Source of the DNA: an uncultured Alistipes sp. | GTDB taxonomy: Bacteria; Bacteroidota; Bacteroidia; Bacteroidales; Rikenellaceae | DNA: 64,000 nt | Assembly (NCBI GenBank): GCA_944326855.1 | Contig: CALVFO010000029.1 | Location: forward strand, 105,363 to 169,362 | Reading direction: 5' to 3' | In this document: positions 9,812 through 19,306 of the stretch, in pieces | Layout of the letters: every line of letters begins with the position of its first letter | Position numbering within the stretch: the stretch's first letter is position 1 | The notes under the pieces: model-generated | Told to the model about the DNA's origin: nothing | Database searches by the model: none | The model's input: only the letters and a program-made list of their open reading frames with translations | Position numbers and translations under genes: made by a program

Positions 9812-9843
9812 TTTGTATATCTGGGCGAAAAAAGGTAATATTG
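9812..9843 (+). promoter_or_regulatory. Candidate promoter for the guanylyltransferase-murF unit
   Basis: TTTG at 9812-9815 and TAATATTG at 9836-9843 (one mismatch to TAnnTTTG) are 20 nt apart, with the start codon at 9871. Confidence 0.55.
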
Positions 9844-9870
9844 TGACACCAAACAAAGCGATTTATTTTT

Positions 9871-10956
9871 ATGAGCAACCAACGATATTGCGTAATCATG
9901 GCCGGAGGTGTCGGCAGCCGTTTCTGGCCTATCAGCCGCCGTACGATGCCCAAACAGTTTTTGGATGTTTTAGGGACCGGAAAAAGTTTTATCCGCCACA
10001 CCTACGAGCGTTTCGCCCGCATGATACCCGCCGAAAACTTTCTGGTAATCACCAACAGCCTTTACAAAGACCAGGTTCTGGAACATCTTCCGGAACTAAC
10101 TGAAAACCAAGTTCTCTGTGAACCTATCGGACGCAATACGGCTCCGGCGATCGCCTATTCGGCCTGGAGATTGCAGACCATGGACCCCGACGCCACGATG
10201 ATCGTCACCCCGGCCGATCACCTGATCCTCAACGAAGCGGAATTCTGCGATGTCATCGCCGAAAGCGCCGACTTCGTGGAACAACAACCCGCTTTGATGA
10301 CCATCGGCATTCATCCGAATCGGCCCGATACGGGTTACGGCTACATCCAGGTCGAACCGGGTTCCGAACCGAATCATCCGCAAATCAGCCGGGTCAAAAC
10401 GTTCACCGAAAAACCGAATCTGGAATTGGCCAAAGTGTTCGTCGAGAGCGGTGAATTTTTCTGGAATGCGGGGATTTTCGTATGGAAGGTCAGCACGATC
10501 ATGGCCAACCTGAACGAATTTCTGCCCGAAACCCAACAACTGTTCGCCTCGATCGCGCCCATGTACAACACCCCCGAAGAACGCCAGGCCATCGATGCCG
10601 TATATGCCGAATGCCGGAGCATCTCGATCGACTACGGCGTCATGGAAAAAACCCGGGACGCCTATGTACGCCGCAGCGATTTCGGCTGGTCGGATATCGG
10701 CACCTGGGGATCGCTCTATCAAAATGCTCCCAAAGACGAACAGGGCAACGTCAAATACGGGAAAACCATCACCTACGATACCCAGAACTGCATTATCCGC
10801 AGCGCACCGGGAAAATTGACGGTCATCGACTCGCTCAATGACTACATCGTGGTCGATACCCCCGACGTATTGATGATCTGCCCCAAAGAAAACGAGCAAA
10901 ACATCAAGATTTTCGTGGACGACGTAAAATTCAACCTCGGCGACGAATACATTTAA
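9871..10956 (+). CDS. manC: Mannose-1-phosphate guanylyltransferase
   Basis: This 361-residue cytoplasmic enzyme forms GDP-mannose from GTP and mannose-1-phosphate for surface glycans. The N-terminal nucleotidyltransferase signature MAGGVGSRFWPISR is followed by PKQFLDV, then PADHLI near residue 115 and FTEKPNLE near 175. The protein ends after the guanylyltransferase and short beta-helix region, so it lacks the C-terminal phosphomannose isomerase domain of bifunctional ManC/AlgA. It is followed 21 nt later by murF on the same strand, so cotranscription is likely. Confidence 0.95.
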   Translation: MSNQRYCVIMAGGVGSRFWPISRRTMPKQFLDVLGTGKSFIRHTYERFARMIPAENFLVITNSLYKDQVLEHLPELTENQVLCEPIGRNTAPAIAYSAWRLQTMDPDATMIVTPADHLILNEAEFCDVIAESADFVEQQPALMTIGIHPNRPDTGYGYIQVEPGSEPNHPQISRVKTFTEKPNLELAKVFVESGEFFWNAGIFVWKVSTIMANLNEFLPETQQLFASIAPMYNTPEERQAIDAVYAECRSISIDYGVMEKTRDAYVRRSDFGWSDIGTWGSLYQNAPKDEQGNVKYGKTITYDTQNCIIRSAPGKLTVIDSLNDYIVVDTPDVLMICPKENEQNIKIFVDDVKFNLGDEYI

Positions 10957-10977
10957 TCACCTTCCGAAGTCCGATTC

Positions 10978-12300
10978 ATGGACACATTGCAACGTTTATA
11001 CGAGGCCTTCCGGCAACAGCCGGTCGTCTCGACCGACAGCCGGAAAATCGATGCCGGCTGCCTGTTTTTCGCCCTGCGAGGCGAACAGTTCGATGGAAAC
11101 CGCTATGCTTCGGCCGCTTTGCAGGCCGGAGCCTCACTGGCGGTCGTAGACGACCCGCAAGTCATTCCCCCCGCTACCGATCCCACCCACGGGTATTACA
11201 TCGCGGTAGAGGATGTATTGGAAACGCTGCAGGAATTGGCCTCCCTGCATCGCAGGACGCTGGGCATTCCCTTGTTGGCCATTACCGGCAGCAACGGGAA
11301 AACCACGACCAAAGAGCTCATCAGTCGGGTTCTTTCCCGCCGGTGGCGTATTTCCGTCACCCAAGGCAACCTCAACAACCACATCGGCGTCCCGTTAACC
11401 CTGCTTGCCATGAATTCCCACACCGAATTCGGCATCGTGGAGATGGGAGCCAGCCATCCTGGCGAAATCGCCCGGTTGTGCGAAATCGCCCAACCCGATT
11501 TCGGGCTGATCACCAACATCGGTCTGGCTCATCTCGAAGGATTCGGCGGCCCCGAAGGAGTCAAACGGGGTAAAGGCGAGTTGTTCGACTACCTGGCTTC
11601 CATCCCCGGCAAGACAGCCTTTTACTTACAGGACGATCCCAACCTGCGGAGTTTGGCCGCCGAACACCCGACCCTGCATACCGTTTCTTATACGGCCACG
11701 AATCTTCATGGCTCCTACACCGATACGGGCCTCGAGGTGCAGACAGAGGGTCTCACCCTCCGAACCCACCTGAGCGGCGATTACAACCGCAACAACATCG
11801 CTTCAGCCATCGCTATCGGTCGCTATTTCGACATTCCGGCCCCACAGATCGTGGCGGCCATCGAAAGTTATATCCCGGACAATAACCGTTCCCAACGATA
11901 CCGGACCGCGCATAACACCTTGATTTTGGACGCCTACAATGCCAATCCATCGAGTATGCGCGCCGCATTGGACAACTTTCTGCAGGAACCTTCCACGCCC
12001 GATACCGCGACCGGCCAGCCGGTTCCCCGATCAGTCATTCTGGGCGATATGCGAGAATTGGGAGCGTGGTCTTCTCAGGCTCACCGCACCATCGTCGAAC
12101 GCCTGCAAGGTGCCGGATTCGCCCAAGTTTTTTTGGTGGGCCCCGAATTCTGCAAGGCGGCTCACGACTGCGATTTCCATACTTTCCCCGACACGCCGAC
12201 CTTGTGCGAATACCTAAAAGCCCATCCCTTACAGGGCCACCATATTCTGATTAAAGGATCGAGGGGCATCCGCCTCGAACAAACGATCGACTGGCTGTAA
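10978..12300 (+). CDS. murF: UDP-N-acetylmuramoyl-tripeptide--D-alanyl-D-alanine ligase
   Basis: This 440-residue Mur ligase adds D-Ala-D-Ala to the UDP-MurNAc-tripeptide, the last cytoplasmic step of peptidoglycan precursor synthesis. Visible features are the small N-terminal domain with STDSRKIDAGCLFFAL, the P-loop ITGSNGKTTTKE (residues 102-113), GNLNNHIGVPLTLL, MGASHPGEI, and the C-terminal domain with DAYNANPSSM and LGDMRELG. Length is normal. It lies apart from any mur/fts cluster, paired with manC. A T-run hairpin follows within about 200 nt. Confidence 0.96.
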   Translation: MDTLQRLYEAFRQQPVVSTDSRKIDAGCLFFALRGEQFDGNRYASAALQAGASLAVVDDPQVIPPATDPTHGYYIAVEDVLETLQELASLHRRTLGIPLLAITGSNGKTTTKELISRVLSRRWRISVTQGNLNNHIGVPLTLLAMNSHTEFGIVEMGASHPGEIARLCEIAQPDFGLITNIGLAHLEGFGGPEGVKRGKGELFDYLASIPGKTAFYLQDDPNLRSLAAEHPTLHTVSYTATNLHGSYTDTGLEVQTEGLTLRTHLSGDYNRNNIASAIAIGRYFDIPAPQIVAAIESYIPDNNRSQRYRTAHNTLILDAYNANPSSMRAALDNFLQEPSTPDTATGQPVPRSVILGDMRELGAWSSQAHRTIVERLQGAGFAQVFLVGPEFCKAAHDCDFHTFPDTPTLCEYLKAHPLQGHHILIKGSRGIRLEQTIDWL

Positions 12301-12774
12301 ACGCTGCGACACATTCACGACATCGGCCCGTTGTATGCCCTCCGGGTTTCTACCGACGGCCTGCCTTTCGAACATAGCTGCACGGTTAGACCCTCATCGG
12401 ATTCTTCCCGACACCGGCCGAGAGTACACCGGGGAAAAACACCGTGCCATCGAACAGTCTGGCGGCATCGGAACGAGGCCGTGCAGTGCTTTCTGGCTAA
12501 AAATGCCGGGGCCTCGGCTTTTTTTCCGCCCCGGAGCGATGGAAAACGATCCGAAACCGAAACGGATCCCTAACACGAGCCTTTCAAAGAATGATACCGA
12601 AGACCCTGCGGAACAGGCCCCTTCAAGGACATACCTACCCGGCTCAAGGTTCTCCATGGACCGAAAACGGACAGCATTTCCGATTCCGAACACTTCCGGA
12701 CAAAGGAGTTGAAAAAACGAAGCGGTCCGAAAAACAGGAGCCGCCTCGCAACAAAACCGCAGAAAACAGAGTTC
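12301..12774. other. Spacer of 474 nt with no recognisable gene
   Basis: Apart from the terminator candidate at 12499-12525, nothing convincing was found. Open frames here are rich in Arg, Pro and Thr and look like non-coding GC-rich sequence. The two flanking genes converge. Confidence 0.6.
12499..12525 (+). terminator. Candidate intrinsic terminator after murF
   Basis: A short stem GCCG...CGGC around GGGCCT is followed by seven T and preceded by five A, so it could work in both directions. The stem is short, hence moderate confidence. It is 199 nt after murF. Confidence 0.5.
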
Positions 12775-13866
12775 TCAGATTTCGTAAACGTATTTCAAAG
12801 CCTGGTTCGGTGCGATCCAGAGGTTGGTAACTTCGAATTCCATGCGCCCCGAGGATATTCCCCCGTCCAAATAGATGGTGATCGTATGCAGTCCGTGCGG
12901 CCAGAGGGTATATTCCCGAAAATAGATGAGACGGGGATCATGAGCTGTTTTCTTCAGATGGAAGATCAGATCCGAATGGTTGAATACCTGCAGCGTAACT
13001 TTTTTTTCGGTTCGTTCGACCTCCTCGATTTCCAACGAATTTTCAAACAATTCATGCAGGTAGACCGCTTCGCCGACCAGCGTGTCGTCGAAATAAACGG
13101 CCGTTCTGCGGGCCAACAGCGCCTCGCGAATCCCTTCGACGGAGCGTTCCCGGGCAAAGACCAGCGTCATCGGACGGTGGGTGCGGCCCGTTTGGAGCTG
13201 TTGGTGGATATTGGACTGGATCGGCTGATGAATGTCGGAATTGCCCAGCATGGTCAGCTTTTTATCGAGGCACCACTGATGAGCCTCGGGCGAATAGTTG
13301 ACGTTGAACACTTCGATCCCGTGCATACACCCCTTTTCCAACAATTCGGTGTGTTCATCCCACCACAGGGTCGTATCGGGCTGCTGGGCATCCCAGCCCG
13401 GATGGTTCCAGAAAATAAACGCATTTTGTCGTTTGGCCGCTTCAAAAGCATCCCGGTAATCGGGACGATCCAACGAATCGGCATCGGTAAGAAAAAGCGC
13501 ATTCGCATGGCCGGGAGGCATCGAACGGGTGATCTCGCTACCGCGGATCAGGAGAATATTTTTGCGACGGGCCGCTTCTTCGGCAATTTCGAACGAGCGG
13601 TTGTGCGAGGCCCGGATGTCCTGCTGATGCGGACGATACTCGATATGTTCCGTCAGGGAGATGGCATCCAATCCTTCCTGGTAAGCCTCATCCACACGCA
13701 CCGTCGGCCATACCGTACCGTCCGAAAAGACGGTGTGAATATGAAAGTCACATTTCAGAGTCTGATAACCTTTCAGATCGGGAATTTCGATCTCATGCCG
13801 GATCTGAGCCTGAACGACTCCAGCCGTCAGCAAAAAAGCCAATACGGCACATTCTACTTTTTTCAT
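12775..13866 (-). CDS. Secreted PHP-domain phosphoesterase
   Basis: The start at 13866 is chosen because MKKVECAVLAFLLTAGVVQAQ is a clean signal peptide; an upstream ATG at 13911 would add 15 residues of charged sequence. The 363-residue protein has a PHP metal-dependent hydrolase domain: CDFHIHTVFSDG (D40, H42, H44), SLTEHIEYRP (E73, H74), WNHPGWDA, and GNSDIHQP towards the C-terminal side of the domain. These are the expected metal ligands. The last 100 residues look like an accessory beta-domain. Location is probably periplasmic or lipid-exposed. Substrate is unknown; similar Bacteroidetes proteins are annotated as Sb-PDE or PHP-domain phosphodiesterases. Confidence 0.85.
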   Translation of the reverse strand: MKKVECAVLAFLLTAGVVQAQIRHEIEIPDLKGYQTLKCDFHIHTVFSDGTVWPTVRVDEAYQEGLDAISLTEHIEYRPHQQDIRASHNRSFEIAEEAARRKNILLIRGSEITRSMPPGHANALFLTDADSLDRPDYRDAFEAAKRQNAFIFWNHPGWDAQQPDTTLWWDEHTELLEKGCMHGIEVFNVNYSPEAHQWCLDKKLTMLGNSDIHQPIQSNIHQQLQTGRTHRPMTLVFARERSVEGIREALLARRTAVYFDDTLVGEAVYLHELFENSLEIEEVERTEKKVTLQVFNHSDLIFHLKKTAHDPRLIYFREYTLWPHGLHTITIYLDGGISSGRMEFEVTNLWIAPNQALKYVYEI

Positions 13867-14110
13867 TTTATCGATTCGGGTTTTGATTCGGCAGCAAAAT
13901 AAACGCCCCAATCAAACTTGAATTTTAAATTTAAATGACGTTTATGTGAATTATGGCCGGATCCGGGCCATGCAATCCGAACGATCGGTAAATTTCCCAT
14001 ACACTTTTCGGCTCATCCCCACGAAACTTCCCCTGCACCCGCTTTTTTCCCAGGCCCTGAACCGATACTGAAAACTTATAAAGAACTCATATTTCACAAC
14101 TAAAAATAAA

Positions 14111-14133
14111 TAATACTCATTAAACGAGTATTA
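14111..14133. promoter_or_regulatory. Perfect 8-bp inverted repeat upstream of susC
   Basis: TAATACTC (14111-14118) and GAGTATTA (14126-14133) are exact inverted copies around a 7-nt AT-rich spacer. It could be an operator for a dimeric regulator; distance to the predicted susC start site is about 270 nt. No regulator gene is adjacent. Confidence 0.4.
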
Positions 14134-14388
14134 ATGCCGCATAAAAGGTTGATTTATTCCGATTACCGTATAAATAAACCATAAATCATACCTTCTACAA
14201 CAAAAATCATCACTCCTATTTTAGGATTTCCAAACTAATCGGGGCCCAAATTCGAATCCTCTCTCCAATTCCCAAGAAAGCTATCACCCGCAACTTACGA
14301 ATCTAAAGAGAAAACGTGATTCCAATTACATTTTTTTAGTATTTTGAATTTCAAGGGTGTTTTATGCTGAAAATTAGGCTAAATATTG

Positions 14389-14396
14389 TATGTTTG
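14389..14396 (+). promoter_or_regulatory. susC promoter -7 box
   Basis: TATGTTTG fits TAnnTTTG. A T-rich TTTTATG about 20 nt upstream is a weak -33 element. Predicted leader length is about 50 nt. Confidence 0.6.
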
Positions 14397-14450
14397 CGGC
14401 GTATTATCATGTGGTCATAATTTTTTATACGAACAATTAATCTGTTGTCT

Positions 14451-17400
14451 ATGAGAAAATTTTTACTCTTATCTTGTGCTATCTTGCTGGGCTGTTTACA
14501 AACAGTTCTTGCACAAAACAGGCAGATCTCCGGTACGGTGACCTCCACTGAAGGCGAACCGCTGATCGGGGTAACCGTGATCGTAAAAGGGGTCGGAACC
14601 GGGACCAGTACCGACGTAAACGGACACTATACGCTCGAAGCCCCCGCACAAGGCACTTTGAGTTTTTCATATGTCGGCATGAAATCCCTCGACGTTCCGG
14701 TCGAAAACCGGAACTCGATCAACGTCACCCTGGAAGCCGATGCCATCTCCGTGGATGAAATCGTGGTCACCGGTTACGGGGTAACCCGTAAAGCCGCCTT
14801 CACCGGATCGGCCCAGGTGATCGACAGTAAAATCGTCAGCAGCCAAACCGACGCCAACTTCATGAAAACCCTCCAGGGAAGCGTAGCCGGGTTGCAGATG
14901 TTCAACGTCAACGGTCAACCGGGCGGTTTTGCCAGCGTGAATGTCCGCGGGGTCGGTTCGGTCAACTCCGGCGTGGAACCGCTCTATGTGGTGGACGGTA
15001 TGCCCATCTATTCCGACAAACTCACCGCTCTGAGCGGTGACGATAACGGCGATATGGCCGTCAGCCCGCTGGCCAACATCAACCCGGCCGATATCGAAAG
15101 CGTAACCGTGCTGAAAGACGCTACGGCTACGGCTATTTACGGGGCTCGCGCCGCCAACGGGGTGATCGTCATCACCACCAAACGCGGTCATCAAGGCAAA
15201 CCCCAGGTAAATTTCCTGGCCAAAAAAGGGATCTCCCGCATCGCCAACCTGGACTGGGATTACCGTGTAGTCAATACGGAACGCTATCTGGATATCTGGG
15301 GCCGCGGTCTCGAAAACTCGGGTAAAGCCGCTCCGGGCGAGGGCCTCGCATTGGCCAAAGAATATGCCAACGCCTATTATGGCTGGCAGGAAGACGTTAC
15401 CCCCGACACCGACTGGTTGCAGGCTATTCTGCGCAACGGGAACGTCGATGAATACAGCGTCGATGTGACCGGCGGTGCCAACAACACCAATTATTATATC
15501 AGTGCCGGTTATTACCGCAACGAAGGGATCGTCATCGGAACCGACATGAAACGTTACACCCTGCGTTCGAACATCAACCACGACGGGAAAGTATTTTCGT
15601 TCGGTTTGCTCTCGTCGGCCGCCTACGCCATGAACAACAACGTACCGACCCAGTCGCAGTACATCAACCCGCTGGTGGCCGTATATGACCTGCGCCCCAT
15701 CGAACCGATCTACAACGAAGACGGATCGTACAACCTGAACGCCTACTACAACCCGGTTGCCATCCACGACAAAAAACTGGGGGACATCAACTCTCAGCGT
15801 ACCATCACCGCCAACATCAACCCGTATGTGACGGTCAATTTCGGGAAAGGATTCTATGCCAAGAGCAACTTCGGGATCAACGTACACAACCTGCTCGAAT
15901 ACAGCTTTGCCAGCATGATGAACCCTCAGGGGATCGAATCGCACATGTATGCCAATCAGAACAACGAAACGCTGTTGAACCTGACCATCACCAACTCGCT
16001 CAGCTGGCTCAAACAGTACGGCAAACACGACATCAACCTGATGATCGCCCAGGAAGCTCAACGTCTGGTGGACGAACAGACCCTCACCGGTGCCTCTAAC
16101 TTCCCGTACGAAGATCTGACCGAAATGGGGACCGCGGCTACGCCGACCTCGGCCGGTACGTATCGCCAGAAATCGACCCTCAACTCGATCTTCTTCAACG
16201 GTCAGTACAGCTACGACAACAAATACTATCTCTCCGGGAGTTTACGTTACGACGGTTCGTCGCGTTTCGGGAGCAACTCCCAATGGGGGCTCTTCTACTC
16301 CGTGGGGGCCAAATACCGCATTTCGGAAGAAGCCTTCATGCAGAGTGCCAAAAACTGGCTCAGCAACCTGACCGTCCGCGCCAGCTACGGTACGGTAGGG
16401 AACCAGGAAATCGGCTGGTATAATGCACGGGCCTATTACGAAACCGGCTATTCTTACAAAGGAAATCCGGGCAGCGTACCCATCACCTTTGCCAATCCCG
16501 ACCTGAAATGGGAACGCCGCGGAAAATTCAACGTCGGCGTAGACATGACCCTCTTCGACAACATCAGCCTCGAAGTCGACTACTACAACGAACTGACCTC
16601 GGACATGATCTTCGAAGTGCCCATTTCGCTGACCACCGGTCTGGCCTACGAACTGCGCAACATGGGTAAGATGCGCAACAGCGGGATCGAAGCGATATTG
16701 AATGCCCGTCTGTTGACCGTTAAGGACTTCTCCTGGGACATGTCGTTCAATATCACGGCCAACCACAACGAAATCGTCGCCCTGTCGACCGATCTGCCCA
16801 TCGAAACCTCGACCACCATCCGCAAAGTCGGTGAAGCCTACCACACCTTCTACATGCCCGAATACGCCGGGGTTGATCCCGACACGGGCCGCCCGATGTG
16901 GTACAAAGGCACCGAAGGTACCGAAACGACCTTCAACTACAACGAAGCCGGTCAGCGCATCGTCGGAAAGGCCGACCCGAAATTCTACGGCGGTTTCTCT
17001 ACCACGTTCCGCTACAAAGGCATCGACCTTTCGGCTGCCTTCAGCTACAAATACGGCGGCATGATTTACAACAGCGGTTTCAGCTATGACATGCAGGTGG
17101 GCGACTATTTCCTGGGCCCGGTCAACAACTACGTCTATGAAAACGCCTGGACCCCCGAAAACCGTTATACCGACGTACCGCAATTCGTCGCCGATGATCC
17201 CTCAGGGGCAAGCAACACCTCGAGTCGCTTCCTGATGGACGGTTCCTACCTGAAACTTCGCTCGTTGCAAGTGGGATATACTTTCCCGAAAAATATTTGC
17301 AAAAAACTGATGCTCAGCAACCTGCGCGTATTCTTCAGCGCCGACAACCTGTTTACCGTATGCAGTTCGGACTACATCGGTTTCGACCCCGAAACCCGTG

Positions 17401-17471
17401 CCAACGGGTTCCAACAGTGGGTATATCCCATGCCGCGTAACTTTATCTTCGGTTTGTCGTTCGGTTTCTAA
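14451..17471 (+). CDS. SusC/RagA family TonB-dependent outer-membrane transporter
   Basis: The ATG at 14451 gives 1006 residues and a good signal peptide (MRKFLLLSCAILLGCLQTVLAQ); a TTG two codons earlier is less likely. Order of domains: carboxypeptidase-D-like beta-sandwich (about 25-100, with GTVTSTEGEPLIGVTVIVKG), TonB box region DEIVVTGYG (about 105), plug domain with LKDATATAIYGARAANGVI (about 220), and a 22-strand beta-barrel ending in FIFGLSFGF with a terminal Phe. There is no STN domain, so it is not expected to signal to an anti-sigma factor. With the SusD partner 21 nt downstream it should import a glycan or peptide across the outer membrane by TonB. No hydrolase or regulator is adjacent, so the substrate is unknown. 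Confidence 0.97.
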   Translation: MRKFLLLSCAILLGCLQTVLAQNRQISGTVTSTEGEPLIGVTVIVKGVGTGTSTDVNGHYTLEAPAQGTLSFSYVGMKSLDVPVENRNSINVTLEADAISVDEIVVTGYGVTRKAAFTGSAQVIDSKIVSSQTDANFMKTLQGSVAGLQMFNVNGQPGGFASVNVRGVGSVNSGVEPLYVVDGMPIYSDKLTALSGDDNGDMAVSPLANINPADIESVTVLKDATATAIYGARAANGVIVITTKRGHQGKPQVNFLAKKGISRIANLDWDYRVVNTERYLDIWGRGLENSGKAAPGEGLALAKEYANAYYGWQEDVTPDTDWLQAILRNGNVDEYSVDVTGGANNTNYYISAGYYRNEGIVIGTDMKRYTLRSNINHDGKVFSFGLLSSAAYAMNNNVPTQSQYINPLVAVYDLRPIEPIYNEDGSYNLNAYYNPVAIHDKKLGDINSQRTITANINPYVTVNFGKGFYAKSNFGINVHNLLEYSFASMMNPQGIESHMYANQNNETLLNLTITNSLSWLKQYGKHDINLMIAQEAQRLVDEQTLTGASNFPYEDLTEMGTAATPTSAGTYRQKSTLNSIFFNGQYSYDNKYYLSGSLRYDGSSRFGSNSQWGLFYSVGAKYRISEEAFMQSAKNWLSNLTVRASYGTVGNQEIGWYNARAYYETGYSYKGNPGSVPITFANPDLKWERRGKFNVGVDMTLFDNISLEVDYYNELTSDMIFEVPISLTTGLAYELRNMGKMRNSGIEAILNARLLTVKDFSWDMSFNITANHNEIVALSTDLPIETSTTIRKVGEAYHTFYMPEYAGVDPDTGRPMWYKGTEGTETTFNYNEAGQRIVGKADPKFYGGFSTTFRYKGIDLSAAFSYKYGGMIYNSGFSYDMQVGDYFLGPVNNYVYENAWTPENRYTDVPQFVADDPSGASNTSSRFLMDGSYLKLRSLQVGYTFPKNICKKLMLSNLRVFFSADNLFTVCSSDYIGFDPETRANGFQQWVYPMPRNFIFGLSFGF

Positions 17472-17492
17472 TTCAATAACTTTTAATTAAAC

Positions 17493-18980
17493 ATGGAATT
17501 TATGAAAAACACTGCATATCGTATTTTAATCGCGCTTCTGTTGGGTATCGGCTTCACGGCCTGCTCTCTGGAACCCGAATACTATCAGGGGAAAGAAAGC
17601 AGCGAAGCCATCCTGACCACCGTCGATGCCCAAACCGCCCTCAACGGGGTCTATTACCGACTGGGCAACTATCCCTTCGGCGGACGGGACGTCATCGCAC
17701 TGGGGGATGTGGCGACCGACATCATTGACAACATGAACCGGACGACACACATGCTGACCATCTGGCGTTACAACATCACCGCCACCGATACCTACCTGGA
17801 AGAAATTTGGGAATACGGCTATAAAGTGGTCGACAATGCTTCCCGACTGATCGATGCCTGCAACAAACTCTATCCGACCGCCAACGAAAGCGATCAGGCC
17901 ACCTTCGAAGAGATCTTGGCTCAGGCTTATGGACTGCGAGCGCTGGCCCAACTCTATCTGGTGAACATCTACGCCCTGCCGTACAAAGTGAACGGAACGA
18001 CAGACAACGGGTCAACTCCCGGGATCGTAGCCACCGGCACCGTGATCAATCCCGGGGACAAAGTTTCCCGCAACAGTGTGGCCGGCACGTACGAACAGAT
18101 CAACGCCGATATTGAACAAGCCTTGACGCACTATAACAACATCGGAGGCAGTTCCGTAGATCAGTACTACATGAATCAGGCTGCCATTTACGCGCTGAAA
18201 GCCCGTGTAGCCTTGTATGAAGAGGACTTCGAAGCCGCCATCGAAGCCGCTCAAAACGCCATCGACTTGCGTGGAGGCTCGATCATCACGACCTCGGTCA
18301 ACGAGTACAATGCCATGTTCACCAGCACCACCATCAACAGCGAAGATATCTTTACGATTTCAAAATCCCTGACCGACAACCTGTCGGCCAACTCGATCGG
18401 GACCCTCTTCTCCAACTACGGTCTCTCGCCTGACGAAAAAGCCATCGTGAAATACTTCTACCCGGCCGACTACGAAGAAGGAACCGAACCGACGATCGAA
18501 GACATCCGTTATCCGCTGCTGATCGAAGGAGGGAATGGAACCACTTCGTATCGGGGGGGCAAATACATCGGGATCGCTGAAAATGCCGCCGTCTGCAACA
18601 TCCCCGTTCTGCGCCTGCCGGAACAGTATCTGATTATCGCCGAAGCCAACGTCCGTTGGTCGGGAGGTAGTCTGACCGACGCTCAGCAGGCACTGTTGGA
18701 AGTGGCCAAACGCAACCATGCCATTCAATCTACCGCCGATCTGCCCGGCACCCGCGACGAACTGATGGCCTTCATCAAGGATGAACGCGTTCGCGAGCTG
18801 TGGATGGAAGGACATCGTTTCGCCGACCTGCGTCGCTGGGGCGACATCGTCGAAATGCGCACGTTCCAGCCGTTCGACATCGCCAAGTTCTGCTACCCCA
18901 TTCCGAACAAGGAAATCAACTCGGCTGCCGGGGTGACGCAAACCGAAAACTGGGCCGCCGCTCTTCCGGTCGGACAGTAA
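17493..18980 (+). CDS. SusD/RagB family nutrient-binding outer-membrane lipoprotein
   Basis: The 495-residue protein begins with a lipoprotein signal ending FTACS, so it is anchored at the cell surface by the Cys. A second in-frame ATG three codons later (MKNTAYRIL) is an equally plausible start. The body is the tetratricopeptide-rich SusD fold, with conserved C-terminal elements such as LWMEGHRFADLRRWG near residue 435 and CYPIPNKEINSA near the end. It caps the SusC barrel and captures ligand. The pair ends in a strong terminator, so it forms a two-gene unit. Confidence 0.96.
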   Translation: MEFMKNTAYRILIALLLGIGFTACSLEPEYYQGKESSEAILTTVDAQTALNGVYYRLGNYPFGGRDVIALGDVATDIIDNMNRTTHMLTIWRYNITATDTYLEEIWEYGYKVVDNASRLIDACNKLYPTANESDQATFEEILAQAYGLRALAQLYLVNIYALPYKVNGTTDNGSTPGIVATGTVINPGDKVSRNSVAGTYEQINADIEQALTHYNNIGGSSVDQYYMNQAAIYALKARVALYEEDFEAAIEAAQNAIDLRGGSIITTSVNEYNAMFTSTTINSEDIFTISKSLTDNLSANSIGTLFSNYGLSPDEKAIVKYFYPADYEEGTEPTIEDIRYPLLIEGGNGTTSYRGGKYIGIAENAAVCNIPVLRLPEQYLIIAEANVRWSGGSLTDAQQALLEVAKRNHAIQSTADLPGTRDELMAFIKDERVRELWMEGHRFADLRRWGDIVEMRTFQPFDIAKFCYPIPNKEINSAAGVTQTENWAAALPVGQ

Positions 18981-18994
18981 AAGACTTTCTATCA

Positions 18995-19029
18995 TAAAAA
19001 AGAGCCGCCAATAAGGCGGCTCTTTTTTA
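18995..19029 (+). terminator. Strong terminator after susD, bidirectional
   Basis: AAAAAAGAGCCGCC, loop AATAA, GGCGGCTCTTTTTT: a perfect stem flanked by A and T runs on both sides. Confidence 0.9.
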
Positions 19030-19253
19030 TGCAAGCTCTCGACATCCGATAATCCGGAGACCATACAGGGTATTCCGTATATACGACTGTCCGAACGCCC
19101 GGCTGCCACGTCGGAAATACGAAAATGACCTATCTCCCAAGGAGGAACAAACCCAAACTTACAAAACAGGCCAACACAAACAGATAACCGCTCTTCCACC
19201 CGGCAAACCACACGTTCTTCAATAACATCTGTTTTCACCCGAACACATTCCGA

Positions 19254-19286
19254 CAAAAAAGGCCGGTCGTCATGAGACGACCGGCC
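19254..19286 (-). terminator. Strong terminator after transketolase
   Basis: GGCCGGTCGTC (19261-19271) and GACGACCGGCC (19276-19286) form an 11-bp stem with ATGA loop. On the minus strand it is followed by six T. It ends the tkt transcript. Confidence 0.9.
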
Positions 19287-19306
19287 TTTTATTATAACGG
19301 GAAGAA

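Larger units (their letters stand above)
13867..14450. other. AT-rich 584-nt regulatory spacer upstream of susC
   Basis: Much more AT-rich than its surroundings, with no credible coding frame. It holds a short palindrome ATGGCCGGATCCGGGCCAT near 13953, the inverted repeat at 14111-14133 and the susC promoter at 14389-14396. It lies between divergent genes. Confidence 0.6.
18981..19306. other. Spacer of 326 nt between convergent units
   Basis: Contains the terminators at 18995-19029 and 19254-19286 and otherwise no convincing frame or repeat. Confidence 0.6.

Noticed and set aside
12331-12712. Short plus-strand frames after murF
   Set aside because: Arg/Pro-rich, overlapping in two frames and crossing a terminator candidate; no sign of coding.
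14667-16061. Open frame of 464 codons on the minus strand inside susC
   Set aside because: Antisense shadow; SusC is certain in the other direction.
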